DNA of 64,000 nucleotides from Clostridium sardiniense (GTDB lineage: Bacteria; Bacillota; Clostridia; Clostridiales; Clostridiaceae). The DNA lies in the NCBI RefSeq assembly GCF_016907995.1, contig NZ_JAFBDA010000004.1:124001-188000 (forward strand), in the 5' to 3' direction. The stretch's first letter is position 1, and the number at the start of each line of letters is the position of its first letter. The notes under the pieces are model-generated. The model did no database searches. It saw nothing but the letters and a program-made list of their open reading frames with translations, and had not been told where the DNA came from. A program made the translations under genes and the position numbers. Shown piece after piece: positions 43,494-52,465 of this stretch.

Positions 43494-44645
43494 CTAAATA
43501 TCTTTCTTTAAGATTATTTTATCTACAAATCTTTTAGATGCTAAACCATCAGTATAATCAAAGAATTTATTTTTAAATGCCTTTATTTTTTCATAATCAC
43601 AATTACTGCTATTTAATACTTCTATAAGTTCATCCGTATTCTTAACTATAGGTCCTGGCACAAAACTTTCATATGGATAATAGAAATCTCTCTCATGCTC
43701 ATATGAATCTAAATCATCAGCATAGAATATCATAGGTCTCTCTAATAGTGAATATTCAAATACTATTGATGAGTAATCTGTAATAAGCAAATCTGTCATT
43801 ATTAAGATATCATTTATAGCTGGATAGTCTGATAAATTAACTACTCTATCATTCTTTATATTTATACTATCCTTTACAAATGGATGCATCTTAAGTGCCA
43901 GTATATACTCTTCTGGTAATGTATTTACTACTTTTTCTATATCAAAAGCTATATCCATTTTAGCATCTGATTGACTATTACCTCTAAATGTAGGTGCATA
44001 TAATACAATCTTTTTACCTTTGATTTCTGGATATTTATTATATACTCTCTCCATGGCATCCTGCTTCATTTTCTCATTAAAGAATATATCTGTTCTTGGT
44101 ATTCCTATGGGATCGATATTATCTTCACTCATATTAAAAGCTTCAGCATAATATTTAGCTACCTCTTTTGAGCTAACTAACACATGTGAGTAGTTACTGT
44201 GTATTGGTATATACTTAACATAACTATTATCTGCTCCAAAGTTTTTATCTAATATACTAAATCCAAACTTTTTGAATGCGCCACAGGCATGCCACACTTG
44301 AGCTACTTCTGTACCTCGTCTAAGCTTGCTTACTGTATATACCGGAAAGTAAAAATCATCTATTAAAAAATACTCAGAAGTTGCCATGTAATATGTAGCT
44401 TTCATCATATGAAGAAAGTAAGTTAATATTCCTTTCGCACCTTTATTAAACTTTTCATAAAGGAATTTACACTCATATCCTGAATTTATTGATTCTATTT
44501 CATCATGTATATATTTAAAATTACCATTCATAGTGTCATTTCTATAAGTTGCAAATACTATTCTCTTCTTTACAGGAAATATATAAGAACAATAATATAC
44601 AATCCTTAGTAGGTACTTTAATATTACTCTTTCTAATGTTTTCAT
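43494..44645 (-). CDS. CDP-glycerol/ribitol polyol-phosphate transferase family (TagB/TagF-like)
   Basis: The 383-residue protein has an N-terminal amphipathic stretch and the Glyphos_transf domain. Motifs are VQVWHACGAFKKFGFS (about 130-150), VSSKEVAKYYAEAFNM (about 167), GIPRTDIFF (about 187), ILYAPTFRGNSQSD (about 208) and LLITDYSSIVFEY (about 298). It transfers a polyol phosphate from a CDP-activated donor to a lipid-linked wall polymer. It is followed directly by the Alg14/Alg13-like pair. Whether it primes or polymerises is unclear. Confidence 0.88.
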   Translation of the reverse strand: MKTLERVILKYLLRIVYYCSYIFPVKKRIVFATYRNDTMNGNFKYIHDEIESINSGYECKFLYEKFNKGAKGILTYFLHMMKATYYMATSEYFLIDDFYFPVYTVSKLRRGTEVAQVWHACGAFKKFGFSILDKNFGADNSYVKYIPIHSNYSHVLVSSKEVAKYYAEAFNMSEDNIDPIGIPRTDIFFNEKMKQDAMERVYNKYPEIKGKKIVLYAPTFRGNSQSDAKMDIAFDIEKVVNTLPEEYILALKMHPFVKDSINIKNDRVVNLSDYPAINDILIMTDLLITDYSSIVFEYSLLERPMIFYADDLDSYEHERDFYYPYESFVPGPIVKNTDELIEVLNSSNCDYEKIKAFKNKFFDYTDGLASKRFVDKIILKKDI

Positions 44646-44675
44646 GTCCTAAAATCCTCACCTTAAGATATATTT

Positions 44676-44699
44676 AAAGACCCTTATAAAAGGGTCTTT
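44676..44699. terminator. Hairpin between tarJ and the transferase gene
   Basis: AAAGACCCTT / AAGGGTCTTT with a 4-nt loop. The T tract is better on the plus strand (TTTATTTT) than on the minus strand. It could be a leaky terminator after tarJ. Confidence 0.55.
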
Positions 44700-44708
44700 A
44701 TTTTAATA

Positions 44709-45728
44709 TTAAACTCTCCAATTTAATACTGTTTTAAACGGAGTTGTTAAGTCATGTTCAAATCCTTTTATTATATCCTCAATGCCTCTTACATCAATTA
44801 CTGCTGAGATTAATTTTTGTAATTGATTCTGTGCATCTTCATGCGCTTCTAAGAAGTCTACACCTTCTTGGAAATCAACTCTTCCACTTCTGCTGCTTCC
44901 TACAATAGTTAATCCTTTTTCTAAAACCATTCTAGTATTTATAGGCACTGGATTTTCTGAAACTCCAAGTAGTGCAATCGTACCTTCTGGATTTATGTAA
45001 TCTATTATTTGATCTATTGCATATTGACTTCCTTTTCCACCAACTGCTTCAAAAGCATGATCTACTCTTAAATCATCTGGAATATTATCTATTTGTATAG
45101 TTTCATCTACGAATGAGAAGAAGTTTAATTTTTCTTCGTTTTTACCAAAAACTATTATTTCTGATTCCGGGAATTTCTTTCTAAGTATTAATGCAGTTAT
45201 AAATCCTACATTTCCATCTCCCCAGATTCCTATCTTATTTCTTCTCTTATGAGCTCTTCTATCAAATCTATCTATTGAATGAGCTGAAACACTTATAAGT
45301 TCTAGGAATGAAGCAACGTCATGATTTATATTATCATATTTTATAATACGATCTCTTTTCATAAATACATATTGTTGCATAAATCCATCATAACCACTGG
45401 CTCTAAACTTACTTGTTATTAAGTAATTTTCTGCTATTATATTATCAACTTGAGTTGGAGTATTTGGTATCATAACTACTGTATCTCCAGGTTTAAATTC
45501 TCCCTTTGGATCATATATAACTTCACCAACACCTTCATGAATAAGAGCCATAGGAAGCTTCTTCTTCATAGCTTCTTTGCCTCTTGTTCCTGTATAGTAT
45601 CTTTGGTCTGCTGCACATATTGATAATCTTGTAGGTCTTACAATTATTCCTTCTCCATCTAAGCTTCTCTCTTCAAATTCTACAGTGATTTGCTTAGGTG
45701 CAATTAATCTATATACCTTATTTATCAT
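44709..45728 (-). CDS. tarJ: Ribitol-5-phosphate 2-dehydrogenase TarJ
   Basis: This 339-residue medium-chain dehydrogenase reduces ribulose-5-phosphate to ribitol-5-phosphate with NADPH. It has the zinc-site Cys in RLSICAADQRYYTG (about 37), MALIHEGVGEVI (about 62), GDTVVMIPN (about 82) and the nucleotide fold IGIWGDGNVGFITALILRK (about 167). Its start overlaps the end of tarI by 11 bp. With TarI it supplies CDP-ribitol for ribitol-phosphate wall polymer synthesis. This implies that at least one of the nearby transferases uses ribitol. Confidence 0.93.
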   Translation of the reverse strand: MINKVYRLIAPKQITVEFEERSLDGEGIIVRPTRLSICAADQRYYTGTRGKEAMKKKLPMALIHEGVGEVIYDPKGEFKPGDTVVMIPNTPTQVDNIIAENYLITSKFRASGYDGFMQQYVFMKRDRIIKYDNINHDVASFLELISVSAHSIDRFDRRAHKRRNKIGIWGDGNVGFITALILRKKFPESEIIVFGKNEEKLNFFSFVDETIQIDNIPDDLRVDHAFEAVGGKGSQYAIDQIIDYINPEGTIALLGVSENPVPINTRMVLEKGLTIVGSSRSGRVDFQEGVDFLEAHEDAQNQLQKLISAVIDVRGIEDIIKGFEHDLTTPFKTVLNWRV

Positions 45729-46440
45729 TTATCTCATCCCTCACTAAAGCATTTGCTAGTTTTAAGTCATATGGAGTAGTTATCTTCATATTGAATACTT
45801 CTCCTTGTACTAACTTAACATGTTTTCCTTTAACAACGAATATCTTTGCAGCATCAGTTAATATTTGCTTTTCATCATTTGATAATGAATTATATAAATT
45901 AGTTAATTCTTTTATATTAAAACTTTGTGGTGTTTGTCCTTGGTACATAAAGTCACGTCTTGGGATATCACTTATTATATCTCCATCAACTGATTCTACT
46001 ATTGTATCGAAAGCTGGAACGACAGTATCACAAGCACCAAACTCTAAAGTAGCATCTATGTTATCATTTATTATTCTATGAGTTAAAAACGGTCTTACTG
46101 CATCATGAGTAACTATTATATCTTCATCATTTATTCCGAATTTTTCTTCGATATACCTTATACCACTCATTATTGACTCATTTCTATCTGATCCACCTGC
46201 ACATATAACTATGTTATCTATTAGATTTTTTGGTATGTATTTATTTATTAAATCATTAGTGTGCTGAATCCATTGCTTTGGTGTTGTTATGATTATTTTA
46301 TCAAATCTTGTATTTAATAAAAACGTCTCAACAGTATGAATTATTATTGGCTTATCACCAATTTTTAAAAATTGCTTTGGCATTTCAGTGTTACCCATAC
46401 GAGTACCTTTTCCACCTGCTAATATCTCTGCGTATATCAT
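45718..46440 (-). CDS. tarI: Ribitol-5-phosphate cytidylyltransferase TarI
   Basis: This 240-residue enzyme makes CDP-ribitol from CTP and ribitol-5-phosphate. It begins MIYAEILAGGKGTRMGNTEMPKQFL, the CTP-binding loop, and has ICAGGSDRNESIM (about 78), VTHDAVRPF (about 105) and IPRRDFMYQGQTPQSF (about 148). The ATG at 46440 follows TAGGAGTG. An in-frame ATG at 46476 lies upstream of that site and would give an atypical N-terminus. First gene of tarIJ. Confidence 0.94.
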   Translation of the reverse strand: MIYAEILAGGKGTRMGNTEMPKQFLKIGDKPIIIHTVETFLLNTRFDKIIITTPKQWIQHTNDLINKYIPKNLIDNIVICAGGSDRNESIMSGIRYIEEKFGINDEDIIVTHDAVRPFLTHRIINDNIDATLEFGACDTVVPAFDTIVESVDGDIISDIPRRDFMYQGQTPQSFNIKELTNLYNSLSNDEKQILTDAAKIFVVKGKHVKLVQGEVFNMKITTPYDLKLANALVRDEINDK

Positions 46441-46631
46441 ATTATCACTCCTATGCATATTTTCTTTTATGCTCATTCTTTGTAATTTAACGATTCTTTA
46501 TCTAGTTTCTTGTCTTATATTATCATAATTTAATAATATATTATTTTATGCTTTACTGTATTAAATATATATTACATTTACTTATTGTTTTCCATATTAT
46601 TATAATTGTATCACAATTTTTTATTATTTAA

Positions 46632-46668
46632 AATAATAAGGATAGTGATAAACACTACCCTTATTATT
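46632..46668 (-). terminator. Terminator of the tagGH operon
   Basis: AATAATAAGGaTAGTG / CACTAcCCTTATTATT with one mismatch forms a long stem that includes the end of tagH. T-rich sequence follows on the minus strand. Confidence 0.75.
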
Positions 46669-47812
46669 AATTTCTCTTTACCTTCAATCTATTATTTTTT
46701 ATTAATAAAGATAAATTATATTCTTGTGCCATAAATTGTCCAACCTTATTCATGCACCACATTTGTCTTATAAATCTTTCACCTTGAACATCTAAGTGTA
46801 ACTCAGCTGTGAAATATCCCTTTGGTATTTCATCAAACTTAAGAGTACATACATATTCAATTCTATTAGTTTCTTTTTTATATTCAAATTCAAAATTCTT
46901 AAATTCAACTTCTTCATTATCTTGTTTTAAAGTAATACTATCAATTTTAAATTCTTTATTTTCTGGTAAAACTTCAACATAACCTTTAAATTCAACTTTA
47001 TCAGAGAACATATCAATATCAGTCAAGCTTTGCTTTATCTCTACAAAATCCTTATATTGTTCCATATTCTTTAATATAGTCTCTACTGGTATTCCATTTA
47101 AATAATGCTTATAAAGATTCGCAACTTCATCAATATCTCCATATGATAAAAGCTTTCCTTCATTAAGCCACATTCCCTTTGTACAGAATGATCTCATTTG
47201 AGGTAATGAGTGAGATACGAAAAGAATTGTTTTTCCTTCATCTCTGAATTTATCCATTCTCGTCATACATTTTTGTCTAAATATTTCATCACCAACTGCT
47301 AAAGCTTCATCGACAACTAATATTTCTGGATCAATATTAACTGCTATAGCAAAACCTAAACGAGCTTTCATACCACTTGAATACATTCTTACAGGTTGAT
47401 CTATGTATTCTCCAAGTTCCGAGAATCCAATTATATCATTTAACTTTTTAGTTATCTCACTTCTTATAAGTCCCATTGAGTAACCTTTAAGATAAATATT
47501 TTCTCTTCCTGTAAGCTCTCCATCGAAACCTGCTGTAAGTTCTAATAATGCTGATACTGTACCATTTACTAATATTTCACCTTCTGTCGGATATACAACT
47601 CCAGTTACCATCTTAAGTATAGTAGATTTACCTGATCCATTTTTACCAAAGATACCTATAACCTCACCTTTTGGTAATCCAATACTTAAATTATCTATTG
47701 CTCTAAAAGGAGTATATCTTTTTCCCCAGAATAAATCTTTAAAACGATCTTTATCATTTTTATATAGTTTATATTCCTTAACTACATTTTTAAATTCAAC
47801 TGCATATTCCAT
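46667..47812 (-). CDS. tagH: Teichoic acid ABC exporter ATPase TagH/TarH
   Basis: The 381-residue protein is the ATPase half of the wall polymer exporter. Walker A is GIFGKNGSGKST (about 53), the signature MYSSGMKARLGFA (about 142), and Walker B ILVVDEALAVGDEIF (about 165). FRAIDNLSIGLPKGEV near 36 is typical for polysaccharide exporters of the KpsT/TagH type. The C-terminal 130 residues form a beta-rich extension (DMFSDKVEFKGYVEVLPENKEF) like the O-antigen exporter carbohydrate-binding domains, which may recognise the polymer end. tagG lies 11 bp upstream. Confidence 0.93.
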   Translation of the reverse strand: MEYAVEFKNVVKEYKLYKNDKDRFKDLFWGKRYTPFRAIDNLSIGLPKGEVIGIFGKNGSGKSTILKMVTGVVYPTEGEILVNGTVSALLELTAGFDGELTGRENIYLKGYSMGLIRSEITKKLNDIIGFSELGEYIDQPVRMYSSGMKARLGFAIAVNIDPEILVVDEALAVGDEIFRQKCMTRMDKFRDEGKTILFVSHSLPQMRSFCTKGMWLNEGKLLSYGDIDEVANLYKHYLNGIPVETILKNMEQYKDFVEIKQSLTDIDMFSDKVEFKGYVEVLPENKEFKIDSITLKQDNEEVEFKNFEFEYKKETNRIEYVCTLKFDEIPKGYFTAELHLDVQGERFIRQMWCMNKVGQFMAQEYNLSLLIKNNRLKVKRN

Positions 47813-47823
47813 AAATCTTCTCC

Positions 47824-48618
47824 TTATAACACATCAGTAAAGTCTTTATATAATTTCTTGTAAACATGACTGCCTATTAATGCAGTTATTAATATTACAA
47901 TCCAAATATATATTGAATATGTTCCTTGGAAGAACCACTCTTTATATAAGAATATATCTCTAAATCCTTCTATAAAGTAATTTACTGGATTTAATTTCAT
48001 TATAAATTTCATTGTAGGAGAAAGTCCTCTTATATTCCAAAGAATTGGTGTTAACCATAAAACTGCTTGTATAGCCGCTTTTACTAAGTTTTCAAAGTCT
48101 CTACTTATAACTGATAGAGATGATAGTGTCCATGATAATACTAAGAAGAATATATACATAGTTGGTATATAATACAAAAATTGTAAATAGTATATATCAG
48201 GATAATATCCATACGCTGCAAATATTAATACAATAAATGCTAAAAGCATTATTTGTACATATAGCTTTGATAACAATACAAAAGTAGGAATTGTTGATAT
48301 TGGGAACTTCATCTTTGTAACAAAGTGTCTATACTGTCTAATTGACATTGCTCCACCAACAATTGCATCACTTATAAAGAACCATGGTCCAAGCCCAGCA
48401 ATAAGCCATAATAGGAAGGGAAATCCATCTACATAACCACTTTTTCTGATCCCCATCTGAAATGCAAAAAGGTAAACGGCTATTGTTACCATAGGTCTTA
48501 TAACAGCCCATGCATATCCAAGGGCCGCACCCTTATAAAATTTTACTAAGTCAGCTTTAGATATAAGTATCGTTTGTTTAATATTTCTTATGTTTTCTAA
48601 TACAATAGTTTTTAACAT
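47824..48618 (-). CDS. tagG: Teichoic acid ABC exporter permease TagG/TarG
   Basis: This 264-residue ABC-2 permease has six membrane segments. It begins MLKTIVLENIRNIKQTILISKADLVKFYKGAALGYAWAVIRPMVTIAVY, with the conserved amphipathic start and LGYAWAVIRP. Later come LLWLIAGLGPWFFISDAI (about 88) and LTPILWNIRGLSPTMKFIMKLNPVNYFIEGFRDIFL (about 189-225). It exports lipid-linked polymers together with TagH. The upstream transferase gene lies 21 bp away in the same operon. Confidence 0.93.
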   Translation of the reverse strand: MLKTIVLENIRNIKQTILISKADLVKFYKGAALGYAWAVIRPMVTIAVYLFAFQMGIRKSGYVDGFPFLLWLIAGLGPWFFISDAIVGGAMSIRQYRHFVTKMKFPISTIPTFVLLSKLYVQIMLLAFIVLIFAAYGYYPDIYYLQFLYYIPTMYIFFLVLSWTLSSLSVISRDFENLVKAAIQAVLWLTPILWNIRGLSPTMKFIMKLNPVNYFIEGFRDIFLYKEWFFQGTYSIYIWIVILITALIGSHVYKKLYKDFTDVL

Positions 48619-48639
48619 TTTTTATCACCTATTTATCTA

Positions 48640-50925
48640 TTACTTTTCATTGAATATATATTCAACAAATCTTTCACTTGATTTTCCATCTGTATGATCA
48701 AAGAATTCTTTCTTGAATTCTGATACTTTTGTTTCATCAAATTTATCTTCATTTATTATTTTAATAATATCATTATTTGTGTATGCAATAGGACCTGGTA
48801 CAAATTCATCATACTCATAATAGAAATCTCTCTCTGCAAGATATGATTCCTTATCATATGCAAATAGTATCATCTTCTTATCCAATAATGCACCTTCAAA
48901 TATAACAGATGAATAATCTGATATTAAAATTTCAGTAACCATTATTAAGTCATTTATATCTGTATTACTATTTAAATTAATTATTCTATTTTTAAATTCT
49001 TTAGGTATAGTTATTACATCATCTAAACCATTTTTAACACTTGGATGAAGCTTAAAGATTATTACATAATCTTCTCCAACTTCTTTTAATATTTTTACTG
49101 CATCTAATTCTAACTTAAAGTTCTGTCTTTCCTTTGGGCTTCCTCTAAATGTCGGTGCATAAGTTATTATCTTCTTTCCTCTTATAATTGGATGTTCTGA
49201 TTCTAACTTATTTCTAATAAAGTCTCTATAATCAGTATCAAATAATATATCAGTTCTTGGTACTCCAAGCGGAATTACCTTACTCTCATCAATATTAAAT
49301 GCTTCTGCATAATGTTTATTTATATTTTTTGAACTTGTTATAACTTTTGTGTAATGTCCATGAGCCCTTTGTTCAAATTCAGATGTATTTCCATCACCTT
49401 TTCCAACTGAACTAAAACCAAATTTCTTAAAAGCTCCACAAGCATGCCATACTTGTACAACCTCAACGCCTGGCTTAAACTTTAATCCATAAAGCTGTCT
49501 ATAATAGTCATCTAAGATTATATATCTCGCTGTAGCAAAATTGTAATACATTTTTATTAATTCCCATAAATATCTATTACTTCTATCCATATATACTTTT
49601 ATATCATACTTATTCTTTTTAACTAACTCATCGTTTATAAACTTTAGGTTTCCTGATAATATATTTGATTTATTACTCGCTAATATAACTTTATCTTTCT
49701 TTATAGGCATTAATTTACTTAATTTAAAGCTAATTCTTACATACTTTTTAGAAGTTTTCTTTATTTCTTCTGGAAGTCTTTCAATCTTTCTTCTAGCTAA
49801 GTATTTATAGATATAATATTTACTATGTTTACGAACTGCTTTCTCTACATAGTTTAAAAGATATTTATTCTCAACAGCTAATGTATATCTACTATTAGTA
49901 TTTAACTTGTTATATACTTTTGTTAATAAATCAATATATTTAGTTCTTGCCTTTGCTGACAAAAATAGATACTTATCTATTACACCTTTAATTACTATCC
50001 ATTTAAAAGTGCTAAGGTCATTAAATATATCATCATCTACTGCATCTAATAAGTTCTCCATATTAGTTATTGCTTCTAATTGTACACCTTCATCCCTACT
50101 AATAATTGCACGTTTGAAAGGTGGCCATATATCAACACTTACAAGTCTTGATATATATGCATACTTTAATCCAGATGCTATATATTTATTTCTTATATTT
50201 CTATCTATCTCTTCTTTTGTTCTACTCCAGGAATCACAAACTTGCTTTATAACACTTCCTGATGCAGTATGTATTTGTTGAGTTAATGATTCTGTTGGAT
50301 TATTTCTCATTCTATAGAAATATGCTACATATTTTGTTGCATAAATTTTTCTAGCTCTTAAATAAGCACTCATTACAAACACTTGGTCTTCTGCATACTT
50401 AATAGTTTCTGGAAATCTTAATTCTTTTATTAAACTAGTTCTAAATAATTTATTACATGGTCCTAACGTCCAAAGTAAATCATAATCTTCTTTTATATCT
50501 TTAGATCCCTCACTTAAGAAGTGCTTAACCATTGGCCATAATTTTGCTCCATCATACTTGCATGTTCCGCATACTATAACATCTGAATCATTCTTTACAG
50601 CTAAGTTATATCTAACTTCTAATGAATCTTTAGGAATTAAATCATCTGAATCCATAAATGCTATGAATTCACCTTTTGCTAATTCTATCCCTTTATTTCT
50701 TGCCCTACTTGGCCCACTATTTTTTTGATATATTCCTATTATATTTGAGTGCTTACTTGCATACTCTTCTATAATCGCCTTACTATTATCTGTAGACCCA
50801 TCATCTATTAAGATTATCTCTACAGCATCTAACGTTTGAACTACTAAAGAATCTAATGTTTCTTTAAGATACTCTTCAACATTATATACAGGCATTATGA
50901 CACTTACCTTATACTTACTATCCAA
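48640..50925 (-). CDS. Bifunctional protein: GT2 glycosyltransferase fused to polyol-phosphate polymerase (TarL/TagF-like)
   Basis: The 761-residue protein has an N-terminal GT2 domain (about 1-330). This carries VIMPVYNVEEYLKETLDSL, LIDDGSTDNS, SGPSRARNKGIELAKGEFIAFMDSDD and NPTES. A C-terminal Glyphos_transf domain (about 400-761) has VQVWHACGAFKKFGFS, SSKNINKHYAEAFNID, GVPRTDILF and ISDYSSVIFEG. It would add both a sugar and polyol phosphates to the wall polymer. The start is a TTG after AGGAGGGG. The GT2 part is a close copy of the upstream gene at 50998, including its ribosome site. Confidence 0.9.
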   Translation of the reverse strand: MDSKYKVSVIMPVYNVEEYLKETLDSLVVQTLDAVEIILIDDGSTDNSKAIIEEYASKHSNIIGIYQKNSGPSRARNKGIELAKGEFIAFMDSDDLIPKDSLEVRYNLAVKNDSDVIVCGTCKYDGAKLWPMVKHFLSEGSKDIKEDYDLLWTLGPCNKLFRTSLIKELRFPETIKYAEDQVFVMSAYLRARKIYATKYVAYFYRMRNNPTESLTQQIHTASGSVIKQVCDSWSRTKEEIDRNIRNKYIASGLKYAYISRLVSVDIWPPFKRAIISRDEGVQLEAITNMENLLDAVDDDIFNDLSTFKWIVIKGVIDKYLFLSAKARTKYIDLLTKVYNKLNTNSRYTLAVENKYLLNYVEKAVRKHSKYYIYKYLARRKIERLPEEIKKTSKKYVRISFKLSKLMPIKKDKVILASNKSNILSGNLKFINDELVKKNKYDIKVYMDRSNRYLWELIKMYYNFATARYIILDDYYRQLYGLKFKPGVEVVQVWHACGAFKKFGFSSVGKGDGNTSEFEQRAHGHYTKVITSSKNINKHYAEAFNIDESKVIPLGVPRTDILFDTDYRDFIRNKLESEHPIIRGKKIITYAPTFRGSPKERQNFKLELDAVKILKEVGEDYVIIFKLHPSVKNGLDDVITIPKEFKNRIINLNSNTDINDLIMVTEILISDYSSVIFEGALLDKKMILFAYDKESYLAERDFYYEYDEFVPGPIAYTNNDIIKIINEDKFDETKVSEFKKEFFDHTDGKSSERFVEYIFNEK

Positions 50926-50997
50926 GATACCCCTCCTAAATCTGTGTGTTTATTTTATAAACAGTAACATTCTTATATCTAAAAGCTCTATTTACTA

Positions 50998-52050
50998 TTA
51001 ATTCTTGCCTATTTTTTTTATTCTAATAATACCATTATGCATCTTTATTATTAGTTTGATAGTTTTTATCTTAGATTTTTCACTTAAGGTAGAATTATTT
51101 TTTATAATGTCTCTAAATACTAATCTTTTTATTTTTCCTATACTATTTAGTTGCTCTTCTCCTACTACATTTAATAGTTTATTTAAATTTCTTAATGCTT
51201 TTAGCTCTATAACTTTATCATTACTTAAAAGAGCCCTTCTAAACGGTGGCCATATATCAATATCAGCCAGTCTATAAAAGTATGCATTTTTAAGTTTTGT
51301 TGCTGTTTGCTTATCATTAATATCTTTATCAATTTCATTAGATGTTAATTCCCATGACTTAAGAACCTGTTCTATAACACTTGCTGACGCTGTTTGTATC
51401 TGTTGTGTTAATGATTCAGTTGGATTATTCCTCATTCTATAGTAATATCCAGCATACTTAGTTGCATATATCTTTTTTGCCCTTAAGTAAGAAGTCATAA
51501 CAAACACCTGATCTTCAGCATATTTAATACTTTCTGGAAATTTTAATCCTCTTATAAGATCTGTTTTAAAAAGTTTATTACAAGGTCCTACAGTCCATAG
51601 TAAGTCATAATCATTTTTTATATCTTTAGAACCTTCTGCTAAAAAATGTTTATGCATTGGCCATGTCTTCTCTCCATCATACTTATAAGTACCACAAACT
51701 ATAACATCAGCTTTATTATCTAAAGCTAAATTATATCTTACCTCTAATGAATCTTTTGGTATTATATCATCAGAATCCATAAATGCTATAAACTCACCTT
51801 TAGCTAATTCTATTCCTTTGTTTCTAGCCCTACTAGGTCCACTATTATCCTGATATACATTAACTATGTTATTGTACTTCTTCGAATACTCTTCTATAAT
51901 TTCACCACTCTTATCAGTAGATCCATCATTTATTAGTATTAATTCAAAATCTTTTAAAGTTTGTTCCATTAAAGAATCTAGTGTTTCTCTAAGATACTCC
52001 TCTACATTATAAACAGGAACAATAACGCTTATTTTGTACTTCTTAAACAA
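50998..52050 (-). CDS. Family 2 glycosyltransferase, paralogue of the neighbouring fusion's N-terminus
   Basis: The 350-residue GT2 enzyme has VIVPVYNVEEYLRETLDSL, LINDGSTDKS, GPSRARNKGIELAKGEFIAFMDSDD (about 76-100), GPCNKLFKTDLI and AEDQVFVMTSYL. A helical C-terminus follows. It aligns with residues 1-330 of the next gene nearly end to end, with long identical blocks, so the pair arose by tandem duplication. The start is TTG at 52050 after AGGAGGGG, the same as in its neighbour. It is the first gene of the GT2-fusion-tagG-tagH operon. Donor and acceptor are unknown. Confidence 0.9.
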   Translation of the reverse strand: MFKKYKISVIVPVYNVEEYLRETLDSLMEQTLKDFELILINDGSTDKSGEIIEEYSKKYNNIVNVYQDNSGPSRARNKGIELAKGEFIAFMDSDDIIPKDSLEVRYNLALDNKADVIVCGTYKYDGEKTWPMHKHFLAEGSKDIKNDYDLLWTVGPCNKLFKTDLIRGLKFPESIKYAEDQVFVMTSYLRAKKIYATKYAGYYYRMRNNPTESLTQQIQTASASVIEQVLKSWELTSNEIDKDINDKQTATKLKNAYFYRLADIDIWPPFRRALLSNDKVIELKALRNLNKLLNVVGEEQLNSIGKIKRLVFRDIIKNNSTLSEKSKIKTIKLIIKMHNGIIRIKKIGKN

Positions 52051-52232
52051 AATACCCCTCCTGTACTTTCTAATAGAAAGCTTTGCGTATATTCTGAATC
52101 AAATATACTATTAATATTATAAAGCCTTTATACAATTTAATATTATTTTTAAACTTGCTGCATTAATTCAATAATCTCAATTATAATATATTCTCTTATG
52201 TATGTACAGTTAAGCCTTTTTATATAAAATAA

Positions 52233-52264
52233 AAAACTTCAAAAGAAAAGTCTTTTGAAGTTTT
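52233..52264 (-). terminator. Terminator after tRNA-Arg
   Basis: AAAACTTCAAAAGA / TCTTTTGAAGTTTT is a perfect 14-bp stem with a 4-nt loop. On the minus strand it follows the tRNA 3' end at 52266 by one base and has a T tract in TTTTTTATTTT. Confidence 0.88.
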
Positions 52265-52265
52265 A

Positions 52266-52340
52266 TGGTAGGGCGTATAGGAATCGAACCCATAATGTAC
52301 CGTCCGTAGCGGTATGTTATATCCATTTAACTAACGCCCC
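52266..52340 (-). tRNA. tRNA-Arg (anticodon ACG)
   Basis: On the minus strand a 75-nt cloverleaf can be drawn. The acceptor is GGGGCGT / ACGCCCT (first pair G-T), with a D arm GTT...AAC. The anticodon stem TACCG/CGGTA has loop CTACGGA, giving ACG at 52307-52305. The T arm ATGGG-TTCGATT-CCTAT is followed by encoded ACCA. A34 would be deaminated to inosine by TadA to read CGN codons. A terminator follows at once, so it is transcribed alone. Confidence 0.92.
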
Positions 52341-52465
52341 ATATATTATTTTTTATTAACAGAAATATTTTATCATAATTTTTAATCCAGTGCAAACTTA
52401 TTTGCGGTAAGCTAAATGGAAAGAGGCTATACTTAGAAGCTTCTTTCCTTGTTATAATTGCTTAT

